In this document: in pieces, positions 7,773-18,929 of the stretch
Layout: each line of letters opens with the position of its first letter
How positions within the stretch are numbered: the stretch's first letter is position 1
Assembly (NCBI GenBank): GCA_902786615.1
Contig: CADADE010000013.1
Coordinates: 1-46,773, forward strand
Direction: 5' to 3'
DNA length: 46,773 nucleotides
Source: Oscillospiraceae bacterium
GTDB taxonomy: Bacteria > Bacillota_A > Clostridia > Oscillospirales > Oscillospiraceae
Notes under the pieces: generated by a model
Database searches by the model: none
The model's input: only the letters and a program-made list of their open reading frames with translations
Told to the model about the DNA's origin: nothing
Made by a program: the position numbers and the translations under genes

Positions 7773-9173
7773 TTACGCCCGGTGCCCGCCGATCTGCGTG
7801 TTTCGCTCAATGGCGGTGGCGCCTTCACGATAGTTTAAGCCCTTCAACAGGGAGTTGGCTCCGTACTTCTTCCGTACCTCCAGCATGGCGCCTTCCAGCT
7901 TCCGCTCCTTTTGGAGGGCGTCATAATCCGAGAACAGGTCAAGCTGGCAGGCGCTGTTGTCAAGCCGGACATCATCGGCACAGATCCCAAGCCGCCGGAA
8001 GAGCAGCGCGTGATCGGTTTTCTTATCAAAGGAATCCATAATCGCCGGCAAAATCATGCTCAGCGCATTTGTGCGTGTACGCAGTCTGACGGTGCCATTG
8101 CTGTGGCAGGGATGCAGCCGCCCGTAAAAGTCCGGCTTGACAGGCCCGCTGTACAGGGGATGTGCTTCGAGACTCTTATAGTCATAGGAGACCCACCAGC
8201 TCAGTGCAGGCGTCGTCAGATTTTTGGAAAAGAGATCGGCGCACAGAAGCTCCAGCATCTCCTGAAATACAACGCGGGCCTCGCCGTATTGATAAGGGCG
8301 GGGGAGTACCTGCCCGGTGGAAAGGCTGTTGGCGTTGGTCTTGTAGGACTTGATATCCTCCATCGTGACAGGTTCAATGCCCCAGGCGTGGTCAATGAGG
8401 ATCTCGCCGTCGATGCCGAAGGTACGGTAGAAGAATTCCTCGTCCTTCGTGGAACGGACGGCGATATCTCCCATGCAGGTAAGATGCGCGTCCATCAGCC
8501 GTTTTGCCTTTCCGAACCCCAGCCCCCAGAAATCCGTCAGCGGCGTGTGCTTCCAGAGAAGCTCACAGTAAGATCGTTCATCCAGTTCTGCAATGCGTAC
8601 CCCGTCCTTGTCGGCGGGCGACTTTTTCGCCACAATGTCCATGGCGACCTTGGCAAGATACAGATTCGTGCCGATGCCGACCGTGGCCGTGATGCCGGTG
8701 CGATCCAGCACCTCCCGGATCATGGTCCGCGCCATGAGATGGGCGGGGCTCACATGCTGGCGTTCAGCTTCTTTCTCAAAGCGATAGAGGTAACGGGTGC
8801 AGTCGATGAAGGCCTCGTCGATGCTGTAGACATGGATATCCTCCGGCGCGACATAGTGCAGATAGATCGAGAAAATCAGCGCGGAAATGCGCTCATATTC
8901 CGCCATGCGCGGCGTGGCAATATAAAACTGCGTCTTCGTGCGGTGTTTGGCGTCGTACAGACGGATGGCCTGCTTTGCCTCAAAGAGCCGGGGGCGGGAC
9001 GGCACGCCGATCGCCTTGAGGGCAGGGGAGACCGCGAGACAGATCGTCTGATCCGAGCGTGTTACATCAGCCACCAGCAGCCGCGCCTTGAGCGGATCGA
9101 GACCGCGCGCCACACATTCGACAGAGGCATAGTAGGACTTGAGATCAATGCAGATACAGGTACGCGTGTCCAT
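7773..9173 (-). CDS. Y-family DNA polymerase (UmuC/UvrX-like)
   Basis: Translesion DNA polymerase of 466 residues. Catalytic carboxylates are visible: Asp10 in CIDLKSYYASVE and Asp119-Glu120 in YSIDEAFIDCT. A steric-gate aromatic follows Asp10 in SYYAS, and an HhH-type thumb is suggested near FWGLGFGKAKRLM. The ATG at 9173 is chosen because AGGAGG is six bases upstream; a longer reading would run into the repressor gene. It lies 19 bases after the S24 repressor stop. The group is typically damage-inducible and often carried by phages and plasmids. A C-terminal region replaces the usual beta-clamp motif, which I could not identify with confidence. Confidence 0.92.
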   Translation of the reverse strand: MDTRTCICIDLKSYYASVECVARGLDPLKARLLVADVTRSDQTICLAVSPALKAIGVPSRPRLFEAKQAIRLYDAKHRTKTQFYIATPRMAEYERISALIFSIYLHYVAPEDIHVYSIDEAFIDCTRYLYRFEKEAERQHVSPAHLMARTMIREVLDRTGITATVGIGTNLYLAKVAMDIVAKKSPADKDGVRIAELDERSYCELLWKHTPLTDFWGLGFGKAKRLMDAHLTCMGDIAVRSTKDEEFFYRTFGIDGEILIDHAWGIEPVTMEDIKSYKTNANSLSTGQVLPRPYQYGEARVVFQEMLELLCADLFSKNLTTPALSWWVSYDYKSLEAHPLYSGPVKPDFYGRLHPCHSNGTVRLRTRTNALSMILPAIMDSFDKKTDHALLFRRLGICADDVRLDNSACQLDLFSDYDALQKERKLEGAMLEVRKKYGANSLLKGLNYREGATAIERNTQIGGHRA

Positions 9174-9192
9174 TCCGGCCTCCTTTCGGGGC

Positions 9193-10056
9193 TCATACCC
9201 GCGCAAAGCTGCGCAGAGCCAGATATGCCTCCACATCTTCCTTGGATGGGATATCCTTCCGCGAGACGATGCCGACCACGCGACCGATCAGATATACGGA
9301 CTGGTCCTCGTCAAAGCGCAGCACGTCGTACTTTTTGTTCAGCGAGTGCAGCCCGTCCTTCTCGTAGCGCTTGATATAGGTCTCGTTGCCGACAATGAAG
9401 GCACCGATCTCTCCATAGTGCAGGGTGCTGCCGCCGAAGAGCTTTTCCACCAGCACCATGTCGCCGGTGTGATAGTCCGGCTCCATGCTGTCGCCGTTGA
9501 CGTTGAAGACGTAGTCTGAGCGCCTGACCTCCGGGGAGGCATAGAGATAGTAGGGCTCTGCGTCCTGCTCAAACTCGGTGGGGTCGGCAGCGCCGGCGGC
9601 AAGGGAACGGGAGAAGAACAGCAACTTCTTCATCTCCGGCTGAGCGGCAGCGGACTGGACAAACTGGAGCGTCTCGACAGCCTTGTCGATGGCATACTGA
9701 TGCCCGGGATTGAGCCTGCGATACCCGTCCACAAGCGTCTGCTCGCGCAATGTGAGAGAATCCGCGGGCGCCGGCATCCCGTAGAGATCATAGAGCGTGA
9801 TATGCAGGGCCTCACAGATAGCCGGGATCAGGTTCAGATCCGGCCGGGACCGGCCGCATTCCCAGTTGCTGACGGCGTTGAAGGTCACGCCGATCTGTGC
9901 GGCCAGCGCTTTCTGCTCCATCCCCAGCTTTTCCCGAAAAAACTTGATACGGCTGCAAATTACGGCGGGCAGGACCTTTTCCAGCGTCTTCCCGCTGTTC
10001 AAGTCTACGACGATGCTTCCCGGCACAGTCGGTGTCTCTATCTTACGGCGTGCCAT
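9193..10056 (-). CDS. LexA-like repressor (HTH_XRE plus S24 protease domain)
   Basis: A 287-residue autoproteolytic repressor. An XRE helix-turn-helix spans about residues 36-92 (MEQKALAAQIGVTFNAVSNWECGRSRP). The S24 domain has the catalytic Ser190 in VNGDSMEPDYHTGD and Lys229 in ETYIKRYEK. A likely self-cleavage site is Ala154-Gly155 in SLAAGAAD. The ATG at 10056 follows AGGAGG; upstream in-frame starts lack one. It is the first gene of the cassette, so RecA-stimulated cleavage would be expected to release both itself and the polymerase, YolD-like and SRAP genes. Unlike classical LexA its DNA-binding domain is XRE type, as in phage repressors and ImmR-like proteins. Confidence 0.9.
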   Translation of the reverse strand: MARRKIETPTVPGSIVVDLNSGKTLEKVLPAVICSRIKFFREKLGMEQKALAAQIGVTFNAVSNWECGRSRPDLNLIPAICEALHITLYDLYGMPAPADSLTLREQTLVDGYRRLNPGHQYAIDKAVETLQFVQSAAAQPEMKKLLFFSRSLAAGAADPTEFEQDAEPYYLYASPEVRRSDYVFNVNGDSMEPDYHTGDMVLVEKLFGGSTLHYGEIGAFIVGNETYIKRYEKDGLHSLNKKYDVLRFDEDQSVYLIGRVVGIVSRKDIPSKEDVEAYLALRSFARV

Positions 10057-10092
10057 ATACGCAACCTCCTTTACAGTGGGCGTTGTCTTTGG

Positions 10093-10130
10093 TTTACGTA
10101 AATCATAACACACAAAGCTGCGAAAGTAAA
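10093..10130 (-). promoter_or_regulatory. Promoter and palindromic operator of the LexA-like repressor cassette
   Basis: Read on the minus strand: -35 TTTACT (10125-10130), 17-base spacer, -10 TATGAT (10102-10107). A perfect 10-base palindrome TTTACGTAAA (10093-10102) abuts and overlaps the -10 box, and a related half-site pattern TAAA-TCG-TTTA (10127-10137) overlaps the -35 box. Binding of the repressor here would block its own promoter; that link is inferred from position. Confidence 0.65.
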
Positions 10131-10278
10131 TCGTTTAAAATCACAAAATAATAGAGCAAAGATTTGTCGAATCTCATTTCCGCAGGCAAAAAGAAAGCCA
10201 ACACCGGTATCAGCTCATGCTTGTGTATACTACGCCGATCCGTCGGCGGGATTTTGGATTTACAGGAGGAAACGGAAA

Positions 10279-10626
10279 ATGAAAATGGAAAAACCGACGG
10301 TGGAAGCCGTGCGCTTCGGAAGCAGAGATGTGATCGCCACCAGCGGCGAGCTTGGCGTGATGCTGGGTGGATTCGGTGATGGAATGCCCGGCTGGTTTGT
10401 CTCAAACGTGAATGGCGCGACAAGCGGGACGCAAAAGGAGAGTACTATTTCGGAGTATTTCCAGGCTGCGTCAGGCAAAAGTGATTTTGGACTCGCTTTC
10501 AATACCGGGAGCGATACTAAGTCTTTCGAGAATATCGCGGCCAATGGTGATATTAATACAGATTATGCTGAATTTAACGGCTGGTACATTTGGTACAATG
10601 ATGAATTCGTGTGGCAGAGTAACTAA
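10279..10626 (+). CDS. Small protein of unknown function
   Basis: A 115-residue protein with a strong AGGAGG nine bases before the ATG. It has no signal peptide or membrane segment. The N-terminus (EKPTVEAVRFGSRDVIATSG) resembles an EKP...V..F...DVI.TSG pattern I recall from other short clostridial proteins, some of which look like precursor or exported peptides; I cannot verify this. The rest is Gly-, Ser-, Asn- and aromatic-rich (GGFGDGMPGWF, NGWYIWYNDEF) and acidic. It stands alone between the SOS-type cassette and groEL with its own terminator. Function not assigned. Confidence 0.65.
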   Translation: MKMEKPTVEAVRFGSRDVIATSGELGVMLGGFGDGMPGWFVSNVNGATSGTQKESTISEYFQAASGKSDFGLAFNTGSDTKSFENIAANGDINTDYAEFNGWYIWYNDEFVWQSN

Positions 10627-10698
10627 CCTCTAAACCGAAGAGTCCGGGCGGCGCGCACGCCGTAACGGCCATCTATGCGAAACAAAACAGAAAAAATC

Positions 10699-10741
10699 GA
10701 AAGCGCCGGGCAGGTTCAAAAAGGACTTGCCCGGCGCTTTC
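10699..10741. terminator. Strong GC-rich terminator hairpin
   Basis: GAAAGCGCCGGGCA (10699-10712) pairs with TGCCCGGCGCTTTC (10728-10741). It lies after the small protein gene and probably ends its transcript. Confidence 0.75.
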
Positions 10742-10803
10742 GTGCGCGTTGGTCGGCGGGCCTGACCGTTCTGCACGAATCAGGCGACGAAGCTTGATGA
10801 GCC

Positions 10804-10843
10804 AAAAAAGGAGCAGACAGTATTTCAGCATACTGTCTGCTCC
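10804..10843 (-). terminator. groEL terminator
   Basis: On the minus strand GGAGCAGACAGTA pairs with TACTGTCTGCTCC and is followed by TTTTTT (10804-10809 on the plus strand). It lies 34 bases past the groEL stop. Confidence 0.85.
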
Positions 10844-10876
10844 TCTGCGCTTTATTGAGGCAGCTTTCTGTTCAAA

Positions 10877-12508
<1,632 letters not shown>

Positions 12509-12520
12509 TTAACCTCCGTA

Positions 12521-12805
12521 TTACTCAATAACAGCCAGGATGTCGGACTGGCGGACGATGGTGTACTCCTGATCCTCCAGCTTGACCTTGCTGCCGCTGT
12601 ACTTGCCGACAAGAACGCTCTGACCGGCCTTGACGATCATCTTGACCTCATTGCCGTCGACCATGCCGCCGGGGCCGACTTCGACGACCTCATAAACCTC
12701 GGGCTTCTCCTGGGCGGAGGAGGTGAGGAAAATGCCGGAAGCGGTGCGCTCTTCGGCCTTGTTCTGCTTCAGAACAACTCTGTCTGCCAAGGGTTTGAGT
12801 TTCAT
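12521..12805 (-). CDS. groS: Co-chaperonin GroES
   Basis: The 94-residue lid protein of the chaperonin. It begins MKLKPLADRVVLKQ, contains the mobile loop region around EERTASGIFLTSSAQEKP (usual GGIVLTGSA segment) and ends with the typical EYTIVRQSDILAVIE. A GGAGG site precedes the ATG. It is the first gene of the groESL operon, just downstream of a perfect CIRCE operator. Confidence 0.98.
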   Translation of the reverse strand: MKLKPLADRVVLKQNKAEERTASGIFLTSSAQEKPEVYEVVEVGPGGMVDGNEVKMIVKAGQSVLVGKYSGSKVKLEDQEYTIVRQSDILAVIE

Positions 12806-12847
12806 GCTTATATACCTCCAAATATTTTAATACAAAAATCAGCATCG

Positions 12848-12874
12848 TTAGCACTCAACGTTTCGGAGTGCTAA
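12848..12874 (-). promoter_or_regulatory. CIRCE operator (HrcA site) of groESL
   Basis: A perfect TTAGCACTC-N9-GAGTGCTAA inverted repeat. Flanking GCATCG/CGATGC lengthens the palindrome on both sides. CIRCE is the known binding site of the heat-shock repressor HrcA; hrcA itself is not in the window. Confidence 0.97.
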
Positions 12875-12882
12875 CGATGCAT

Positions 12883-12910
12883 ACTATACCACACTTTTTT
12901 CATTTTGCAA
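12883..12910 (-). promoter_or_regulatory. groESL promoter
   Basis: On the minus strand: -35 TTGCAA (12905-12910), 16-base spacer, -10 TATAGT (12883-12888). CIRCE begins nine bases downstream of the -10 box, covering the expected start of transcription. Confidence 0.75.
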
Positions 12911-12970
12911 GGGGGTGCAAGGAAAAAAGCGCCGCTTCTTTTTGAATTTTTTGTTACCGGGTGCTTGCGC

Positions 12971-13897
12971 TCAAGGGGCGGGAGCCTCGAAAAAGCGCAT
13001 GCCTGCCGGAACGATCAGGCGGAGAGCGCCGGGGACAAGCTTCATTTTCACGTCTTTGGCGTACATGACCTCACCGTCGATATTGACAACGTTCTCTTCC
13101 TCAAACGCAATCGAAATCTCGGTGCCGCGCAGGTGCTTGAAATACTTCGGATAGCGATCCGCCTTGCCGGAGGCATATTTCCCGATGTATCTTGCCAGCG
13201 TCAGGAGGCTGACCCCGGGCACAACGAAAATGTCCAGAACCCCGTCGTCGGGCCGCGCGTCCGGACAGGGATGAAATCCGCCGCCGTAATAGCGCCCGTT
13301 GCAGACACAGAGAAGGGCGTGTTCTCCTTCGCTGCGATAATCCCCGACCTGTATCTTCATGGGGCGGTTGATGCCCTTGAACACATTGACCACGGTAGAC
13401 ACAACATAGCCGCCCGCTCCGCCTACAAGCGGCAGGCTGCTGTACTTATGTACTTCCGTCCCGATGCGGGCGTCGATGCCGACGGAACAGATATTGGCGC
13501 TGTACCGGCCGTTGCAGTCGATGAGATCAATGGGGTGCTCGGTGCCGTCCAGCAGGGCGTTCAGATCGCGGTAGAGCTCCTTTTCCTCTCCGAACATGCG
13601 GCAGAAATCGTTGCCTGTGCCGGTGGGGAAGGGGGCGACCGCTGTATTCGCAAGCCCTGCCGCGCCGCATACGCACTCGTTGAAGGTCCCGTCGCCGCCG
13701 CAGGCATAGACGTGCAGATGCTCACACCCTGCCGCTTCACGCCGTATCTTGTCGGGGGCGTCCATCGGGGCGCGGGTCACATAGACCTCATAAGGCTCGT
13801 GCCGATCCTGAAACACCGCCCTGACCTCACGCTGCACGGCGATGCTCTTGTCCCTGCCACCTGCGGTGGGATTGACGATAAAAAGATGCTTCTTCAT
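12971..13897 (-). CDS. Diacylglycerol kinase-family lipid kinase (DgkB/YegS-like)
   Basis: A 308-residue lipid kinase. It starts KHLFIVNPTAGG, has the nucleotide-binding GGDGTFNE (about residues 67-74) and the conserved PFPTGTGNDFCR segment, followed by a beta-rich C-terminal domain (RYYGGGFHPCPDARPDDGVLD). The family phosphorylates diacylglycerol or related lipids at the inner face of the membrane and recycles lipid headgroup leftovers. It lies 18 bases downstream of the THUMP methyltransferase gene on the same strand, so the two are probably co-transcribed. The exact lipid substrate cannot be read from sequence. Confidence 0.9.
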   Translation of the reverse strand: MKKHLFIVNPTAGGRDKSIAVQREVRAVFQDRHEPYEVYVTRAPMDAPDKIRREAAGCEHLHVYACGGDGTFNECVCGAAGLANTAVAPFPTGTGNDFCRMFGEEKELYRDLNALLDGTEHPIDLIDCNGRYSANICSVGIDARIGTEVHKYSSLPLVGGAGGYVVSTVVNVFKGINRPMKIQVGDYRSEGEHALLCVCNGRYYGGGFHPCPDARPDDGVLDIFVVPGVSLLTLARYIGKYASGKADRYPKYFKHLRGTEISIAFEEENVVNIDGEVMYAKDVKMKLVPGALRLIVPAGMRFFEAPAP

Positions 13898-13915
13898 TTT
13901 GCGAACCTTTCAGGC

Positions 13916-15028
13916 TTACTTGAAATACATATACAGATCGCACTTGATCATGCCGTTATAGAGCTTGCGCTTTTTATCGGCCGTCCGCCCGAAGCAGCGT
14001 TCAAATTCGGTATGGGAGGAGAGCAGATAGAGCTGCCAGTTTGGGCAGGCGGCAAGAGCCTTGCCGAAGCCCCGGTACAGCGTCTCCGCCTCCTGCTTTT
14101 CCATGATGCGCTCGCCGTAGGGGGGATTCGTGACAATGACGCCGCGCTCGGTCTGTCGGTCGAAGGCCATGGCGTCGGCAAGCTCGAAGCGCACCACATC
14201 GTCAACGCCCGCACGTGCGGCGTTTTCTTTCGCAATGGCAATGGCCTTGGGGTCAATATCGGAGCCCACGATGCGATAGTCGCCGTGGTACTCCCGGCTT
14301 CTCGCGGCCTCACGCTCGTCCTCCCAGACGCGGCGGGGAATGCTCTTCCAGCTCTGGGCGCTAAAGCCGCGCTCCAGGCCGGGTGCGCGGTTTTTGGCGA
14401 TCAGCGCGGCCTCGATGGGGATGGTGCCGCTGCCACAGAAGGGATCGCAGAAATCGTCCCGTCCCCGATAGCGCGATAGTGTCACCATGGCGGCGGCCAT
14501 GGTCTCCTTGAGCGGGGCGGCGTTGTGTGCCGGACGGTAGCCGCGCTTGTGCAGACCGTCGCCGGAAGTGTCGATACAGAGAGAGACCCGATCCTTCATA
14601 ATGGAAAACTGGATCTGATAGAGCGCGCCGGTTTCTGAGAACCAGTCGATGCGGTACTTGCTTTTGAGCCTCTCGACGACGGCCTTCTTGATGATCTTCT
14701 GACAGTCCGAGACGGAGAAGAGCTGTGAGTTGAGGCTGTAGCCCTTCACGGGAAAGGCACCGTCCGACGGGATGAAATTCTCCCAGGGCAGGGCCTTTGT
14801 CCCTTCAAAAAGCGCGTCAAAGCTCTTTGCCTCAAAGCTGCCGACCTCGATCAGCACGCGCTCTCCGATGCGCAGGCAGATGTTGGCGCGCGCAAGCTCC
14901 GTTTCGCCGCCTGTAAAATAGACACGCCCGTTTTCAGAGGCAACCTCCGCCATATTGAGCCTTTTGAGCTCGTCCGCGATCGGCCCCTCAAGCCCCAGCA
15001 GGCAGGGCACACACATTTTATATTTCAT
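13916..15028 (-). CDS. THUMP-domain class I SAM RNA methyltransferase (RlmL-N/YpsC-like)
   Basis: A 370-residue predicted 23S rRNA guanine-N2 methyltransferase. An N-terminal ferredoxin-like/THUMP RNA-binding section (about 1-155) precedes the catalytic domain with FCDPFCGSGTIPIEAAL (motif I, ~190-206) and the target-binding TNPPYGERI (motif IV, about 291). The ring-methylating NPPY motif distinguishes N-methyltransferases. Its length matches the single-domain YpsC group rather than the RlmKL fusion. An alternative is a tRNA G6/G10 methyltransferase of the same fold. Confidence 0.9.
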   Translation of the reverse strand: MKYKMCVPCLLGLEGPIADELKRLNMAEVASENGRVYFTGGETELARANICLRIGERVLIEVGSFEAKSFDALFEGTKALPWENFIPSDGAFPVKGYSLNSQLFSVSDCQKIIKKAVVERLKSKYRIDWFSETGALYQIQFSIMKDRVSLCIDTSGDGLHKRGYRPAHNAAPLKETMAAAMVTLSRYRGRDDFCDPFCGSGTIPIEAALIAKNRAPGLERGFSAQSWKSIPRRVWEDEREAARSREYHGDYRIVGSDIDPKAIAIAKENAARAGVDDVVRFELADAMAFDRQTERGVIVTNPPYGERIMEKQEAETLYRGFGKALAACPNWQLYLLSSHTEFERCFGRTADKKRKLYNGMIKCDLYMYFK

Positions 15029-15066
15029 GATGTCTCCTCACAATATAAGAAAAATAACGGTATTGT

Positions 15067-15774
15067 TCAAAAAAGCCCGACAGCCTTCGCCAGCGGAACC
15101 AGGAGGATCGGCAGGAAAATACCCGGCAGCATGTCGCCCACCTTGAAATGCGCCTTCCCGACGCCGAGAATATTGCAGGCCATGGCGAGGAAGATCGGCC
15201 CGCCGACCGCAGTCATCTCATTGATGACGTCGGGCGTGAGAACAGGCTCGGCAAGGGAGGCGAGCAGAGTGAGCAGCCCCTGAAACAAAAACAGGGGAAC
15301 GGCGGAGAAGATGACGCCCGCGCCGAGGGCGGAAGCGAACGCGGCGGAACTGATCAGGTCCATGACGCTTTTGGTGTAGAGAATGCTGTAATCATGGTCA
15401 AGTCCCGCCCGAATGGAGCCGAGGATCGTCATGCTGCCAATGCAGAAGAGCATGAAGCAGGTGACAATGGCGTCTCCAAAGGGGCCTTTTCCGAGCGGGG
15501 TATCGGCGAGCTTGCGCTTGGCCCAGTCTCCCGCGCCGTTGATCCTGTCGTCCAGACGGAGGAGCATCCCGATCAGCGTCCCGAAAACGAGCGAGAGTAC
15601 CACGACAAGAAAACTCTTCGTCCCGGCGGCGCTTTGAATGCCGATGCAGGCGGTGATGAAGCCCATGACCTTCATAATGCCGTCGGCATAGTCGGCGCGG
15701 ATCTTATTCCCAAACAGCGTCCCGATCAGCCCGCCCGCGAGGACAGCGATCGTATTGATGATTGTACCGAGCAT
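15067..15774 (-). CDS. DUF554 family membrane protein
   Basis: A 235-residue integral membrane protein of the DUF554 (YqgA/YdfK-like) family. It starts LGTIINTIAVLAGGLIGTLFGNKI, has about six or seven predicted helices, and contains the family features FGTLIGMLLRLDDRI and LASLAEPVLTPDVINEMTAVGG. The ATG at 15774 is selected because AAGGAG lies upstream; a longer frame adds 22 charged residues. The function of the family is not established; transport has been suggested. Last gene transcribed toward the left before the divergent prfC. Confidence 0.88.
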   Translation of the reverse strand: MLGTIINTIAVLAGGLIGTLFGNKIRADYADGIMKVMGFITACIGIQSAAGTKSFLVVVLSLVFGTLIGMLLRLDDRINGAGDWAKRKLADTPLGKGPFGDAIVTCFMLFCIGSMTILGSIRAGLDHDYSILYTKSVMDLISSAAFASALGAGVIFSAVPLFLFQGLLTLLASLAEPVLTPDVINEMTAVGGPIFLAMACNILGVGKAHFKVGDMLPGIFLPILLVPLAKAVGLF

Positions 15775-15869
15775 TGGGCAAAACTCCTTGCAGATCAGAT
15801 AAACCTTGTCGATTTTAGCACATAAATGCAAGCGTTTCAACAGCCGGAACGGAAAAACAGAAGAAAAAC

Positions 15870-15898
15870 TTTACAAGTGCGGTGCGAACAGCTATAAT
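15870..15898 (+). promoter_or_regulatory. prfC promoter
   Basis: -35 TTTACA (15870-15875), 17-base spacer, -10 TATAAT (15893-15898), 43 bases before the prfC start. A clean sigma-A-type match. Confidence 0.85.
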
Positions 15899-15941
15899 AG
15901 ATTGCTAAGTATTCTATAAGGATGAAGGATGTTTTTGATTT

Positions 15942-17534
<1,593 letters not shown>

Positions 17535-17559
17535 ATCAATTACGAAAAGAGGCCCCGCG

Positions 17560-18171
17560 ATGGCGGACGGAATCAAAATCGAAGTCTTTCGGATGAAAAA
17601 TGCCGATGAACTGACAAAAGCCCTGGCCGATCCCGAATCCCGGATGGATACCGGCAGCGGCGCCGCCATGACGGCTGCGCTCTCGGCCGCGCTTTTGAAG
17701 CGGGCGGCGGCGGCGACGCTTCGGACAATGCCCGAAAACGAGCGGGCAGAATATATCGACCGCAACGCGGAAATCCTGCGTGCCTATATGGTGCACCTCA
17801 TTGATGAGGATGTGAATTCCCGGGGCCCTCTCCGCCATGCGCTCAAAGAAGGGGACGAGCGGAACATCGAAGCCGCCCGTCAGCCTGCCGTCGCCATTCC
17901 CGGGGAGATCATCAACATGATGTCTCAGGCGCTGGAGCTGGCAAAGGAACTTTGCGCCCTCTGCCCGAAGGAAGCGCTGCACACGCTGGGCGAGTGCGCG
18001 GAGCTTGCCATGGCGGCAATCCGCGCTTCACGCATGTTTATCCTCGATATGTCCGACAAATGCTCGGACGATACCTATCGCTTTGTCGTACGAAGAGAAA
18101 ACGAAATCACGCTGAAAGCATGCACGGACTGTGCGTCTGCGGTGATCGCGGCGGCGGAGGCCGCCATCTGA
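17560..18171 (+). CDS. Stand-alone cyclodeaminase/cyclohydrolase (FTCD_C) family protein
   Basis: A 203-residue all-helical protein resembling the FTCD C-terminal domain, which in bifunctional enzymes converts formiminotetrahydrofolate to methenyl-THF and ammonia; stand-alone FchA proteins in clostridia act as methenyl-THF cyclohydrolases. The Gly/Ala-rich MDTGSGAAMTAALSAALLKRA segment (~29-49) corresponds to the family GGGS..A..GA region, with changes from the usual GGGS. It is 25 bases after prfC and 20 bases before the sirtuin gene, so probably part of the same transcript. No folate gene lies nearby, so the precise reaction is open. Confidence 0.75.
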   Translation: MADGIKIEVFRMKNADELTKALADPESRMDTGSGAAMTAALSAALLKRAAAATLRTMPENERAEYIDRNAEILRAYMVHLIDEDVNSRGPLRHALKEGDERNIEAARQPAVAIPGEIINMMSQALELAKELCALCPKEALHTLGECAELAMAAIRASRMFILDMSDKCSDDTYRFVVRRENEITLKACTDCASAVIAAAEAAI

Positions 18172-18191
18172 AACATGAAGGAGGGTGCGTC

Positions 18192-18902
18192 ATGGATGAA
18201 AACATCAAGAAACTGAAGGAATGGGTGGACGGCAGCGACAACATCGTCTTCTTCGGTGGGGCCGGCGTCAGCACCGAGAGTGGAATCCCCGACTTTCGCA
18301 GCGTGGACGGCCTGTACAATCAGAAATGGAAGTACCCGCCTGAGACGATTTTGAGCCACAGCTTTTTTGAGCGCTTTCCCGAGGAATACTATCGCTTCCA
18401 CCGGGAAAAGCTGGTGATCGACGGGGTCAAGCCCAACCGCTGCCATCTGCGCCTTGCGGAGCTGGAGCGGGAGGGAAAGCTGAAGGCGGTCATCACCCAG
18501 AATATCGACGGGCTGCATCAGGCCGCCGGGAGCAAGAACGTTCTCGAGCTGCACGGCAGTATCCTGCGCGCCTACTGCTCGCGCTGCCGCAAAAGCTTTG
18601 ACGCGGATCTCATGAATCATGGTAAGGGCGTGCCCCGCTGCGGCTGCGGCGGCGTGATCCGCCCGGACATCGTCCTCTATGAGGAGGCGCTGGATAACGA
18701 CGTTATGATGCGCGCTATCCAGTATATCCGCAATGCGGACGTGCTGATCGTGGGCGGAACCTCGCTCAAGGTGTATCCGGCGGCGGGACTCATCAACTAT
18801 TACCGCGGCGACAAGCTGGTGCTCATCACACGCAGCAGTACGCCGACCGAGGCCGATCTCACCATCCACGGCAAGATCGGTGAGGTTTTTGCACAGATTT
18901 GA
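18192..18902 (+). CDS. NAD-dependent protein deacylase (sirtuin)
   Basis: A 236-residue Sir2-family enzyme that removes acyl groups from lysines using NAD. It contains GAGVSTESGIPDFRS (~24-37), TQNIDGLHQ (~102-110), the catalytic His121 in LELHGS, and a zinc site of Cys129, Cys132, Cys150 and Cys152. The C-terminal VGGTSLKVYPAAGL binds NAD. The ATG at 18192 follows GAAGGAGGG; a longer frame runs back into the previous gene and is not real. Bacterial members of this size deacetylate, among others, acetyl-CoA synthetase. Substrates here are unknown. Confidence 0.95.
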   Translation: MDENIKKLKEWVDGSDNIVFFGGAGVSTESGIPDFRSVDGLYNQKWKYPPETILSHSFFERFPEEYYRFHREKLVIDGVKPNRCHLRLAELEREGKLKAVITQNIDGLHQAAGSKNVLELHGSILRAYCSRCRKSFDADLMNHGKGVPRCGCGGVIRPDIVLYEEALDNDVMMRAIQYIRNADVLIVGGTSLKVYPAAGLINYYRGDKLVLITRSSTPTEADLTIHGKIGEVFAQI

Positions 18903-18929
18903 TTTTGAGAGAAGGAAAGACCAAACCAA

